From Allium sativum (lineage: Eukaryota; Streptophyta; Magnoliopsida; Asparagales; Amaryllidaceae), in assembly GCA_030737875.1 (NCBI GenBank), contig CM060912.1, forward strand, positions 205,171,231-205,235,230: DNA of 64,000 nucleotides, read 5' to 3'. Position numbers and translations under genes: made by a program. Of this stretch, positions 12,451 to 23,585 are shown one piece after another. How positions within the stretch are numbered: position 1 is the first letter of the stretch; each line of letters opens with the position of its first letter. The notes below the pieces were generated by a model that was given only the letters and a program-made list of their open reading frames with translations, made no database searches and was not told where the DNA came from.

Positions 12451-12834
12451 ACTTGCATTGATCCACATTCATAGCCATAACCTCATTATATCCTATCATA
12501 ATCATTTCAACAATTGGTCATTAAGGCTATAGAAACTCACAACTTGTTGATTAGCACTTCAATGAAGAAGATTAAGTTGCTAGAGTTGATTTGAGAAGCT
12601 ATTTTCCTCTTTAATTTGTTGGTGGCTCCTTCTTGTTGCATTTTGATGGCATAACGACGTTGTCTCCAATTTTAGTATGAATTAGGGTAGTCTTAGGGTG
12701 TATTTATAGATTAGTTAAGTGTTTTAGGCCATTAGATTAACCCTAAATCAGATTAGAGCCGTCAGATCTCGTCACTAGCCACCAACCCTAGCCCAAATCC
12801 CAAATCAGTGCACCCAGGTCACACAGACCGACAT

Positions 12835-12904
12835 GGGGGGTCGACCCCTGGGTCGACCCCTAGGGAGGGGGTCGACACCCATGTCGACCCTAGGGTCGAC
12901 ACCC
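12835..12904. promoter_or_regulatory. GTCGAC cluster in U3 (five sites)
   Basis: Five GTCGAC palindromes within about 65 bp, flanked by GGG or CCC runs. In element orientation this is U3, about 250 bp from the LTR start. The partner LTR has four sites next to a 14-G run. A comparable cluster is in both Gypsy-2 LTRs. Protein binding is inferred, not shown. Confidence 0.5.
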
Positions 12905-13160
12905 TCTGCCTGGTGGGAATTTTCCCGCCTCTTCTGAAATGTGAAATTTTTATATTTAAATCTGTTTTGAATTTTCTAAAAACTTCTTCGGGCCTTAACT
13001 GGGTCATACGGACTCCGATTTTCGAAAACTCGGACTCTATTTCGCGTATTTTTCCGAGACGAACGCAATAGCATAGCCCGTTTCCCCTGATTCAGATTTT
13101 AAAATTTAATTCTGCCCTGATTTATATTATAGCAAGTTATTCAACATAAGGGGTGTTACA

Positions 13161-13657
13161 TTCTCCCCTACTTAAAGGATTTCGACCCCGAAATCTCTAA
13201 GTCAAGAAGAACGTATCCTACCAACCAAACAACCATCTACTCAAACCATCAAACACTGGCATCCATTGTCCTTAGAGTTTCTAATGTTGTATGAACATAT
13301 GCAAAGAGTGTGTGTATATGTTCCCTGTCTAATGCAAAATCAGGCGGTCTACTGATTCAGTTGACCTCCTTAATGCAAACCATGATAGTTGCATGCATCC
13401 AATATGTATGCGAAAGAACCCTATCGACACATACTATCTCTACATGTGTGCATATGCAATATGCAATATGAAGTGACTGAGCCGATCTAGTGTCAAAAGT
13501 GTGTGTATATGCATCCACGAGCAACCATTAGCAAACACTTGCATCCACACGCATCCATCAATCATAACATGTCTCAAACACATGTTTCAACCATAGGTTT
13601 ACCCTATCTAAAGGTCAAAGATACTAATGAGAGGACATACTAAATATAAGATAAGTA
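13161..13657 (-). other. Gypsy-1 3' untranslated interior with polypurine tract
   Basis: Next to the LTR, 13161-13172 reads on the minus strand as AGTAGGGGAGAA, the plus-strand priming tract. The rest has no gene and is matched over long stretches by Gypsy-2 30769-31350, so it is conserved non-coding sequence of the family. Confidence 0.85.
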
Positions 13658-14458
13658 CTAGACAAACGATAAAGGAGAAGTTAAAAGACATACCCTCAAA
13701 AAGGAATGGGTACAATGAACGCATCTTCCTTCTGTCTCCCAAGTAGCATTGCTCTCATCCTCTCCCCATTGCACTTTGACTAGTAGAACCTCTATGTTTC
13801 TCAACTTCCTAATCTCTGACCCAAGGATGCGGGTAGGAGCTCGTTGAATAGTCGCATCACGCTCTACCTCCACTTCTCTAAGCAAGCTCAGCTCTACCAC
13901 CTCTACGGTCTCATGCAGGCACTTCCTCAAATGTGACACATGGAATACGTCATGCACACCACTAAGTCTCTCGGGTAAATCCACTCTATATGCCATCCGT
14001 CCAATCCTTTCCTTAATAGGGAATGGTCCTACAAATCTTGGTGCTAACTTCCCAGCGGACCCAAAACGAACAACATTCCGTAATGGAGATACTTTGACAA
14101 AGACCATGTCCCCCACATCAAACTCCAGATCCGTCCTCCTCTTATCCACGTAAGATTTCTGTCTGTCTTGCGCCACATTCATCCTTCTTCGAATCAAATC
14201 AATCTTTTCCGAAGTCTCTCTAACCATATCAGGCCCAAGCAAGATCTTATCCGTAGATTCCCACCAACATGTAGGTGATCGACAAGGCCTTCCATAAAGA
14301 GCTTCAAAAGGAGCCATACCAATACTGGACTGAAAGTTGTTATTATACGTGAACTCCACCAATGGAAGATGCTCTTCCCATGTACCTCCAAAATCTAAGA
14401 TACATAGCCTTAAAAGGTCTTCCAGAACACGATTCACCCTCTCGGTCTGGCCGTCCGT
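13658..14458 (-). pseudogene. Gypsy-1 integrase C-terminus and chromodomain-like tail
   Basis: Continues the integrase frame after a TAG. The catalytic Glu lies just after that stop, in TDGQTER (Glu codon 14441-14443). Downstream are VEFTYNN and ALYGRPCRSP, then the GPF/Y-type module (APRFVGPFPI), HVSHLRKCL and the Tekay/Del-type chromodomain stretch ending VQWGEDESNATWE. In the family, the chromodomain steers integration to heterochromatin. The usual YPxLF ending is seen in a neighbouring frame just past 13740, so a small indel has shifted the last codons. Same frame as the segments at 14459-15373 and 15374-16138. Confidence 0.9.
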
Positions 14459-15373
14459 CTAAGGATGATATGCGGTGCTCAAACACAACTGAGTCCCCAC
14501 TGCTTCTTGCAAACTCTTCCAGAACTCGCTAGTGAAGATAGGATCTCGATCACTCACTATGCTAGAAGGTACCCCATGCAACCGAACTATCTCTCGAAGG
14601 TAAACTGAAGCTAGCCATGGAGCAGTCCTCTTGCTCTTTATGGGTATGAAATGGGCACTCTTAGTAAGTCTGTCTACCACAACCCAAACTCCCGTATTAC
14701 CCTTCCTCGATCTCGGTAACCCATCAATAAAATCCATCGAGACGCTATCCCACTTCCACTGCGGAACTTCCAATGGGTGAAGCAACCCACCAGGGTTCTT
14801 TTGCTCCGCTTTCACTTGTTGGCACACCAAGCATCTAGCGACATACTCGACCACGTCTTTCTTCATACCGGCCCAAAAGAAAACTCGCTTCATGTCTTGG
14901 TACATCTTGTCCCCACCGGGATGAATGGTCATCCTAGAACGATGTGCATCATCAAGAATAGCCTTCCTCAAACCCTCGTCTTGCGGTACACAAAGTCTAC
15001 CGTCTCTACGCAAGCACCCCCTATCGTCTAGGGTGTACCTACTCAAATGGCTGGACGACTCCCCCCTTATGAGCTTCTCTACTAACTCAACCAACCGTGG
15101 GTCGTCCCGCTGTGCCTCGCCAATCCGTCCCAAAAGAGTAGGTCTGACCTCTAAAGATGCTATCAAACCGGGTACAAAGTCAACGGAAGGTCTGAAATCA
15201 AACATCGAGATAAATTCCAAGCTTCGTCGTTCCACGAATAATGGACTCAAGGACAACCTTTTTCTGCTCAAGGCGTCCGCCACCACATTACCCTTGCCAG
15301 GGGTATACGCTATCTCGAAATCATAGGATGCTAAGAACTCCATCCACCTTTGCTGTCTCAAGTTCAAATCCTT
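14459..15373 (-). pseudogene. Gypsy-1 RNase H end and integrase core
   Basis: Begins just after a TAG and carries the RNase H C-terminus ([11 protein letters not shown], then [10 protein letters not shown]). The integrase follows: an HHCC zinc domain ([10 protein letters not shown] ... CLVCQQVK) and the first two catalytic acids in MDFIDGLP and VSDRDPIF. It stops at TAG 14459-14461 within YHP*TDG, where the family normally has Gln. The third catalytic residue therefore falls after the stop. Integrase inserts the cDNA copy into the genome; this copy cannot make a complete one. Confidence 0.92.
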
Positions 15374-16138
15374 CTAAGAAAACAAGTACTTCAATGATTT
15401 GTGGTCAGTGAACAATTCGAATCTCTCGCCAAGAAGATAATGGCGCCAAGTCTTAAGCGCAAAAACAATAGCGGCCAACTCTAGATCATGGGTATGATAA
15501 TTTTTCTCATGCTTTCTCAACTGCCTTCCCCCGTAGGCTATTACCCTTCCCTCTTGCATTAAGACTACGCCCAGTCCTGTTCCACAAGCATCGGTATAAA
15601 CAACAAATGGCTTACTCCCATCTGGCAACACTAAGACTGGAGCTGTGGTTAAAGCTCTCTTTAACCGTTGGAACGCATCATCACAATCTATGTCCCATGT
15701 GAAGACTAGATTCTTATTTGTCAAGCGAGTTAATGGGGCTGATATTTTCGCGAAGTCCTTGATAAACTTCCTATAGTAGCCAGCCAACCCCAAGAAACTC
15801 CTCACCTCGGTAGCATTCTTCGGAACCTTCCAATCTTGGATGGACACTACCTTCGCGGGATCCACAGCTATCCCTTCCTTGGAGACCACGTGCCCCAAGA
15901 ACCGCACTTCCTTCCTCCAAAAGTGACATTTAGAGAATTTAGCCTTAAGGCTATGCGCTCGAAGAGTCTCCAACACTTCCCTAAGATGCAGGGCATGCTC
16001 TTCTTCACTCTTAGAAAATACTAAGATGTCATCCACAAAGACCACCACGAACTTATTAAGGTACTCCCTGAACACCCTACTCATCAATCCACAAAGTATG
16101 CTGGGGCGTTCGTCAAACCAAATGGCATCACAAGCCAC
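15374..16138 (-). pseudogene. Gypsy-1 reverse transcriptase C-half and RNase H
   Basis: Contains the RT catalytic motif FVDD (codons about 16028-16036) in [14 protein letters not shown], the connection region and RNase H with [20 protein letters not shown] and FTDHKSLKY. It ends at TAG 15374-15376 after YLFS, where the family normally has Gln. The first 15 or so residues of this open frame are out-of-frame readthrough; true RT homology starts at LMSRVF, about 16087. A one-base deletion near 16089 separates it from the upstream RT half. Confidence 0.93.
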
Positions 16139-17310
16139 TCATAGAAACCATCCGGAGTCCTAAAGGCAGTCTTGTCTATGCTATCCTCAGCCACTCTCAA
16201 CTGATGAAACCCCGTGGCCAAGTCCAACTGCGAAAACACTGAGGCGCCAACCAACTGATCAAAGAGATCATCAATCCTCGGCAATGGGTGTCTATTCTTC
16301 CTTGTGAGCTTGTTGAGTTCTCTATAGTCTACACAAAGTCTGAGGGACCCATCCGCCTTCATGGCAAAAACTACTGGAGCACCCCACTCCGATATACTTC
16401 GTCTTATGAACCCCTTCTCAAGCAACTCCCCTACTTGCTTATGGAGTTCCCTCCTCTCACGAGGAGCCATGTGGCGCACTGGCAAAGATACTGGTTTAGC
16501 ATTGTCCACCAGATATATTCGGAAGTCTATCTCCCGCCTCGGAGGTAAGCCCTTCACCTCCTCAAACACATCCGAGTATTCCCAGACCACTCTAACAGAT
16601 CGCAAACTCTCGACCGAAGCATCAAGCGATTCAAGATAACTTAGCATAACAGAATCTATGGGATTACAAGAGATCTCGAGAGTGTTCCCCAAGCGGGTCA
16701 TGAGCCTAACAACTCTCCTTTCGCAATCAAGAACGGCACCATTACTGGATAACCAGTCCATGCACAAAATCAACCCATATCCCGTGAAGCCCAAAACAAA
16801 AGCATCACATCTAAACTCAACGCTAAGTATAGAAATCTTCAAACTCAAACATATCATGGACAAATAAGTGGAGCCCCCAATTGGGTTTGAAACAACCAAG
16901 GGATCATCTACTAGACTGGTGTCTAAGTGCAGTGACTCAACTAATGATGATGAGATAAACGAATGCGATGCGCCAGAGTAAAACAAAGTACGGACAGGAT
17001 GATCAAACAGAAAAACCAGACTTTCAATGGAAATAGTTCTACCTCTTTCCTGAATCGGTGGAACCGCGAGAGCCTGAACTTGCCCCCTTGCCTGACCTGG
17101 TGCCATAAGAGCTTGCACCTGTCCCCCTAAGGTAGATCCCGTCCTTTTCCCCTTCTTAGGGCAGTCCTTCACTAGATGCCCTGCTTCGCCGCAGTGGAAG
17201 CAGCCCGTCTTCTTCTTCTTCCGACAATCTTTGCTTAGGTGGCCTGGTGGCCAACAATTGAAGCACTTCTTCTTTCCCTTGCCACCGTTGCCTTTCCCAC
17301 CCTTGTTTTG
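16084..17310 (-). pseudogene. Gypsy-1 zinc knuckles, protease and RT N-half
   Basis: Directly after the gag stop, and in the same frame as gag, come two CCHC zinc knuckles, [14 protein letters not shown] and [14 protein letters not shown], which bind RNA in Gag. The aspartic protease follows with [11 protein letters not shown] near 16970; the catalytic Asp of the D-S-G triad is Tyr, so protease activity should be lost. RT motifs then run from GFIRRS through [20 protein letters not shown] and [10 protein letters not shown]. The frame ends at 16084 because of a one-base deletion near 16089, and RT continues in the frame of 15374-16138. Confidence 0.92.
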
Positions 17311-18042
17311 CTATTGATGTTGAGGTCTCTTCTGATCTCCTTTCTTCTCGGGTGCCTTATTAGCATTGGGACCCTTCTCTTCCTCATGCATGAGTGCCAT
17401 GTCTACTAGCTTCTCAAAGGTGGCCCCCATAGGGATGTGAGTCATAGCCAATCCATGCATCGGTTCATTCAAGCCTTTAACGAACCTCAAAGCCTTCTTC
17501 TCTGGTGTATTCACCATGTCTATGACAAACCTTGCCAATTCATTAAACTTGTTGACATATTCCTTCACTGATAGGTTTCCTTGCTTTAGGGTCAAGAACC
17601 TCTCCATAAACAAGTTTTCCTCCGCCCTTGAGAGAAACTTTGCCATAAACCTTTGCCTGAAATCCGCCCAAGAGTCAACAGGGCGCTCTCCATTAGTGAC
17701 CTCCCACCAGAACGAGGCCTCTCCCTTCATTAACCAAGCAGCTAACTTGACTTTCTTTCCTTCTTCCATCTCAAAGATATCTATCAACTCTTCCACCTCC
17801 TTAAGCCAATCCCTAGCTTCCACAAAAGTTTCTGATCCTTGAAAAGGTTTCCCTCCCATAGCCTTAAATTCCTTGCAAGTCTTAGCAAAAGTATCCGTGC
17901 GAGGCAGAGGAGGAGGAAGATCGGGTGCTACTGTTGGTGGAGGAACATTTGCTGGACCCGCAGTGGCGGCCCTAGCCTCCATCAATCTCCTATACCATAC
18001 TGGTATCGTCACACCCTCCGGAAAGTTAAGATCTTCAGCCAT
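17311..18042 (-). pseudogene. Gypsy-1 gag, stops before the zinc knuckles
   Basis: 243 residues from ATG at 18042. A retrotransposon Gag domain is clear: KPFQGSETFVEARDWLKEVE, AAWLMKGEASFWWE, FLTLKQGNLSVKEYVNKF, then a Lys-rich tail. Gag forms the particle that packages the RNA. The frame ends at TAG 17311-17313 but stays open beyond it in the same frame with two CCHC knuckles and pol. The stop context is CAA-TAG-CAA, which resembles leaky stops, but it may simply be a CAG-to-TAG mutation. The start is chosen as the first ATG after the primer site, about 180 bases downstream of it, and agrees with the Gypsy-2 start. Confidence 0.93.
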
Positions 18043-18224
18043 GCTGAAACGAAAAAGGAAAGATTCAAAACAGAGAATTTGAACGATAAAGATATGGCTA
18101 TTGGGGATTATGCTTTTCTTTCAAAAACTTTTCTCTTAAAAGACATGTTTTTGAAAATACTTCTTCCAAAAATGTTTTTAGAAAAATAGTTTTCTAAAAA
18201 TTTTATCTGTTCCGGTAACCTTCA

Positions 18225-18236
18225 GCTCTGATACCA
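18225..18236 (-). promoter_or_regulatory. Primer-binding site, initiator Met tRNA (Gypsy-1)
   Basis: On the minus strand this reads TGGTATCAGAGC, complementary to the 3' end of plant initiator Met tRNA. It is two bases from the 5' LTR. Confidence 0.95.
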
Positions 18237-20309
18237 CGTGTAACACCCCACACCCGCTAAGGTCACTCACTAAGGGAATGCCTTAACTTCGGTGGAGCAT
18301 TTTAAGTGAATATAGAACAGAAAAATTACAACAAGACAAATATAAATAATACTTGAAAATCTAAAACATCCTTTCATTGTAGCAGAAGGTAAACATGTTT
18401 AGTTACAACACCATAAAAGAGTCAAGTACTAAATATCCATCCTGATAAAACATAAGTACATAATTCCACTACATAACTAATAGCCATAATAGAAAAGATA
18501 AGCTGGGCTTTACATCACGGTCCAAGCTCCAAAAGATAGATAAAGAAATCTGATCAAAGCCCACTAGTGCTAGGCCCAACCTGAGGACCTGAGGGGGAAA
18601 AAGATAAAAACAACGGGGTCAGACATAAGTCTGAGTGAGCCCTATAACTTTAACAATACAATCATTAAAGTAATTAGGGTATGATATAAACTTGGTACAG
18701 TGATGACTGGGGATAAATGACTACACTAAGCAGCCAACTAGACATAGGATGAACTAAGATATCGGTAAAGACGCATCTACCCACCCAAGGGTAATTACTA
18801 ACTGCACCACACCAGTCATTCCTACATAAAGGTTGATCCCACCCAAGGACTTAGAAAATTTACCCAGTAGTTTCGTGTACCCCTAGCTGACTACATAGGT
18901 GCCGTCTGCCCCTATCTCCATTAGGTGTACCCACTACTCCCCAAGCGATCGTCTCCCTACTGTAGATACCCGTGCTAGCCCCATAGTGGGCTGTATCACT
19001 CCCCAAAGTGGCAACCTGATACAATCAACGGTGCACGGCTTATACCTACACGATGCAACAACGTCTTACCTACCAGCCCGGGTCCACACACGCATATGAA
19101 ACCCATTGGACTTGCGTTGCCACCACTAACCCGTTTTGGCCTCTTATAGTCAAGCCCAGTACGCGTGTCCCGTCCTCGACATTGGTCGAGCCTAATAAGA
19201 TACATATGGGTTACTGGTTGAAATGGGCCCCTACAAGCTACCCACCTAAGCTTGTCCCTTTTTCTAGTGCATCCCACTTAACCCTTTAATCATGTTTAAT
19301 TACATGTTTCCACTTGGTTAAGTATTCTAATCGTATTTTCTATTGCCACCCAAGGCAACCCACTAGATTTCCACATGCCACCCAAGGCACTTACTTGATT
19401 TCCACATGCCACCCAAGGCTCCCACTTAACCCCTCATGCCCCACTACATGCTTATCTGGTTAAGTGTTTCTTAATTGATTAAGAACGTAACCATTGTAAA
19501 GACCTCTCACATTAGACTATCTTTTATGGCAGCTGGATTTGCCGGTCGGGTCCGGGCAGCCTTACGCCATAACCGAGTCTAACCTCGTTTCTTTACACTT
19601 GTCATGTATTTAGTTTATGCCTAAGACCTCTCACATTGGGCCAATCATTTGTAGCCGCTGGATTTGCCAGTCGGTTCCGGGCAGTCTTATGCTACAAAAG
19701 GGTCCAACCTCGTGTCTTAGTCGATTAATTACACCTAATTAATCACCCCCATATTTCGAATTAATTTTCCCTAATTAATTCCAATTTTAATGATGTACAT
19801 AATTGACTCAATTATGTCCATCCACTTATGGTATGCAACATCATACCAATTTCATCACAATTTTGTTAACATGAATATTAACCCCATCGTTCCCCACGTA
19901 ATTTGCTAACATGACATATTTAAAAGGGAAGATTCATCACAAATACAATGGGTTCAACTTGCATAACATTAGCATCAACATGGGTTTTAAAGGTGTCAAT
20001 CATGCATATAGCATCAAACCCAACTAGCATAAATAATCAACCCAAACTTGCATGAATCATATATGTCATAAAGAGGGTAACTTGCATAAGCTACTTATGT
20101 CATATAAAGGGGTAAACTTGCATATGTATGTGTGACATACAAAGGGGTTAACTTGCATATGTATGCATATCATACTAAGGTGTAAACTTGCACATGTTAC
20201 TTGCATATAACCAAACACCAAACTTGCATAACATGTCATATATGAACTTGCATATAATCAAACACCAAACTTGCATAACATGGTGTCATAATGGATCAAT
20301 GTTTATCAT

Positions 20310-20690
20310 AGCGATTTGCATAACTAGCATCATGAACACATAGCCTAAAACTTGCATAACTTGCTTAACATCATGATCACATAGCATATGACTTGCATAA
20401 CTTGCATAACATCATGATCACATAGCATGTGACTTGCATAACTTGCATAACTTGCATAACATCATGATCACATAGCATATGACTTGCATAACATGCATAA
20501 CATCATGATCACATAGCATGTGACTTGCATAACTTGCATAACATCATGATCACATAGCATATGACTTGCATAACTCGCATAACATCATGAACACATAGCA
20601 TATAACTTGCATAACTTGCATAACGTCATGAACACATAGCATATAACTTGCATAACTTGCATAACATCATGAACACATAGCATATGATAA
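20310..20690. repeat. 41-bp tandem array in Gypsy-1 5' LTR
   Basis: Same repeat as at 12080-12450. One unit has gained an extra ACTTGCATA and one has ACATGCATA. In transcription direction it lies downstream of the TATA-like box, so it would be in the transcript leader. Confidence 0.85.
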
Positions 20691-20957
20691 CATAACTTGC
20701 ATTGAACCACATTCATAGCCATAACCTCATTATATCCTATCATAATCATTTCAACAATTGGTCATTAAGGCTATAGAAACTCACAACTTGTTGATTGGCA
20801 CTTCAATGAAGAAGATTAAGTTGCTAGAGTTGATTAGAATTTGATTTGAGAAGCTATCTTCCTCTTTAATTTGTTGGTGGCTCCTTCTAGTTGCATTTTG
20901 ATGGCATAACGATGTTGTCTCCAATTTTAGTATGAATTAGGGTAGTCTTAGGGTGAA

Positions 20958-20964
20958 TTTATAG
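20958..20964 (-). promoter_or_regulatory. TATA-like box, Gypsy-1 5' LTR
   Basis: CTATAAA on the minus strand, in the expected U3 position relative to the LTR start at 21410. Confidence 0.45.
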
Positions 20965-21088
20965 ATTAGTTAAGTGTTTTCGGGCATTAGATTAACCCTA
21001 AATCAGATTAGAGCCGACAGATCTCGTCACTAGCCACCAACCCTAGCCCAAATCCCAAATCAGTGCACCCAGGTCACACAGACCGACA

Positions 21089-21154
21089 GGGGGGGGGGGG
21101 GGTCGACCCCTAGGGAGGGGGTCGACACCCATGTCGACCCTAGGGTCGACACCC
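21089..21154. promoter_or_regulatory. GTCGAC cluster with poly-G, Gypsy-1 5' LTR
   Basis: Four GTCGAC sites preceded by an uninterrupted run of 14 G. The partner LTR has five sites and only a six-G run in the equivalent place. Confidence 0.5.
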
Positions 21155-21410
21155 TCTGCTTGGTGGGAATTTTCCCGCATCTTCTGAAATGTGAAATTTT
21201 TATATTTAAATCTGTTTTGAATTTTCTAAAAACTTCTTCGGGCCTTAACTGGGTCATACGGACTCCGATTTTCGAAAACTCGGACTCTATTTCGCGTATT
21301 TTTCTGAGACGAACGCAATGGCTTAGCCCGTTTCCCCTGATTCAGATTTTAAAATTTAATTCTGCCCTGATTTATATTAGAGCAAGTTATTCAACATACG
21401 GGGTGTTACA

Positions 21411-21415
21411 GGGAA
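21411..21415. repeat. Target duplication GGGAA of Gypsy-1 (right copy)
   Basis: Matches 10016-10020. Confidence 0.95.
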
Positions 21416-23318
21416 CATTCCATAAATATTATCAGGAACTGATATTGAAGAGTTATTGCGGGGGTTTAAGAATCGGTTTGGGGATAAGACGAAGAAACCT
21501 GGTAAAAGTGATGGCCCTTTTAAAAAAAGATCAATACTGTTTGACTTACCATATTGGTGTCATAATCCCCTTCGACATAACCATGATGCCATGCACATAG
21601 AGAAGAACATACACAACAAAATATTAGGTACTTCACTTAATATAGGTCGCATGTCGAAGGATCACCTAGACGCTCATTTAGATTTACAGAAATTGGGCAT
21701 AAGTAAGGCCCTTCATCTTGTTGAATGTGGTGACAAAAAGCATGTTGAAATTAGAGATGCAATATTTGATATGACAAATATGGAAAAGGAAATCTTTTGC
21801 TCTGTAGTGAAGAATGCCAAACTACCCTATGGTTGTGCCTCGAATGTTAGTCGGTACGTGCACATAAAAGAGAGAATGGTTGTGGGATATAAGAGCCATG
21901 ATGCTCATTTCAGACTCCACTATTTGTTACAATTTGCCGTGAAGAAAGCGTCAAAACCCGAGGTTGCATTATCAATGATCAGATTTAGTGCATTCCTTAG
22001 AGGACTATCGAGCTAGGTTATCGAAGTGGATGATATCAAGAGGCTGCAAAAAGAAATTGTTGAGATACTTTGTTGTTTTGAAATGATTTTTCCACAGGCT
22101 TTTTTCGATATAATGGTACACTAACCTATAAATTTATGCAGAGAAATCGAATATGGCGAGCCTGAACATCTTAGATGCATGTATCCAACTGAGCGATATC
22201 TAGGAAAGTTGAAATCTTATGTGCAAAATAGAAACAGACCGGAAGTTTCTATTGCAGAAGGTTACTTGGTAGAAGAGTGTGTGACCTTCTGTTCATGATT
22301 TTTAAGAGTTGATGGAGGTACAGAAAACTCATCGATTGATTTTGGAAGATGTCCAACAGATTTGGAATATCATATTGGAACAAAGAAGAATAAATATGGG
22401 AAGATGTTCAATTTGAAAGATGCAGATTGGAAGGTAACACATCGCTATATTCTGTTCAATTTCGGTAATAAAGAAATTGAGAATTTGATCGAGTAAGTTC
22501 TTAAGTTCTATATCATTTCCTTAACTAGAAATTAACATCTTCATTTCGTAGTTTTTTTACCTTAATTATTATGTAGGGTTCATCGAACTTGTTATGGATG
22601 GTCTTGCAAATCCAAGAAGATACAAGAGGGAATGAGAACATTTAGAAGAGTTCTGAAATTGGCTTAAAGAAGAGGTTCTGAAAAAGGACAATATTTCAAT
22701 AGATTTAGAGGTTTTGCATTAGGTCCTAATCGAGTAGCTAGGAAGTTTATCGGTTATATAGTAAATGGATATAAATTCCACACAAAATTTAGAGATTCTC
22801 GATGCACCACATAAAATAGTGGTGCATTTTGGACTGCCAAAACCACCAGCTTTGCAAGTTCGAAAGACCAAAACCCAATAGTGGGTGATGTCAATTACTA
22901 CGGATCAATCAAAGAAATTTTTGAGCTTGATTATTGGGGAGCTTTCACAGTGGTCCTTTTTAAGTGTTGCTGATACCAAGAAGAATCATATGGTCTCAAT
23001 CGAGTAAATTTTAGCAAGTGCCATAAAACTGATCCTTATGTCCTGTCTTCGCAAGTGTAGCAAGTATTTTATGTGGAAGATGCAGTTGAAAAGAATAGTC
23101 ATTACGTTATTATAAAATTGCCGAGAGATTGGTGTGATACTGAAAATCAGAATGCAATGGAAGAAGACATGAGCAATACACATTCACATGATATGGGCAT
23201 TGGTGGTGAACTAGAACTAGAAGTTGTTGATGGGGGTTGGATTAGGAATGATGTCCCTGTAATACAACTAGAAACAGAACTAGAAGTAGAAGTTCCTGAT
23301 CCTATTCCGTCTCGTTAG
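21416..23318 (+). pseudogene. TNP2-type CACTA transposase, 3' part
   Basis: Continues the transposase frame of 8816-10020. An AAA-type Lys appears to be TAA at 21423-21425. Then come LPYWC, LRHNHDAMHIEKNI (third conserved acidic region) and a DUF4218-like region (IEVDDIKRLQKEIVE, RYLGKLKSYV, EGYLVEECV) with further stops. An intron 22493-22576 (GTAAGT...TAG) joins the frame exactly. The following exon has a DUF4216-like region (NGYKFHT, YYGSIKEIFELDYW, VNFSKCHK, VFYVEDAVEK) and ends with an acidic tail at TAG 23316-23318. At least five stops make it non-functional. Domain order is that of full-length TNP2 proteins, so nothing large is missing. Confidence 0.87.
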
Positions 23319-23585
23319 GACAAAAAAAATTCTCTTTCTTATTGCTTTAATTTGGTCTAATTTATGATGTATTTGGCACTTTTTGTTTTAGCTGGAAACT
23401 ATTATCTTTCATGAATGTATTTGGCACTCTTTTCTCATAATGCAGTCTACACTGTTAACATGTTTTATGATTTAATGTCTTTCTTTACTGTCATCTAAGT
23501 TGGTTATAGACCAAAATGTTATAGTTGTTGTTTTTTGTCCACTTTAACGTGCATGTAACTTTTTCTAATGTATTCATTTTGTACT

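Larger units (their letters stand above)
10021..13160 (-). repeat. Gypsy-1 3' LTR (left copy)
   Basis: Begins TGTAACACCCCACACCCGC and ends GGGTGTTACA. 3140 bp, against 3172 bp for its partner at 18239-21410. It contains a 41-bp tandem array (12080-12450), repeated GCCACCCAAGGCA units near 11128-11200, and five GTCGAC sites (12835-12904). No genes; ORFs such as the one at 12808 are incidental. Confidence 0.95.
10021..21410 (-). mobile_element. Gypsy-1: Tekay/Del-like chromovirus, 11.4 kb
   Basis: Complete LTR retrotransposon on the minus strand: 5' LTR 18239-21410, primer site 18225-18236, gag-pol 18042-13658, polypurine tract 13161-13172, 3' LTR 10021-13160, target duplication GGGAA. Domain order gag, protease, RT, RNase H, integrase, chromodomain is that of Ty3/Gypsy chromoviruses. 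The long LTRs, initiator-Met primer site and RILGSEIRKLRN...VKVQW motif point to the Tekay (Del) clade. The LTRs are very similar (three differences in the first 150 or so bases compared by eye), so the insertion is fairly recent. Coding is ruined by at least three stops, two frameshifts and a lost protease aspartate. Confidence 0.95.
18239..21410 (-). repeat. Gypsy-1 5' LTR (right copy)
   Basis: Starts TGTAACACCCC and ends GGGTGTTACA, 3172 bp. Being on the minus strand, transcription would begin within it and run leftwards. It holds the GTCGAC cluster with a 14-G run (21089-21154), a TATA-like CTATAAA on the minus strand (20958-20964) about 125 bp downstream of that cluster, and the 41-bp array (20310-20690). 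Confidence 0.95.

Noticed and set aside
13658..18042. Gypsy-1 polyprotein as an endogenous pararetrovirus
   Set aside because: It has LTRs, integrase and a chromodomain-like tail, and lacks movement-protein features; it is a Ty3/Gypsy element.
18225..18236. tRNA-like match as a tRNA gene
   Set aside because: Only 12 bases match, exactly at the primer-site position; no cloverleaf sequence around it.
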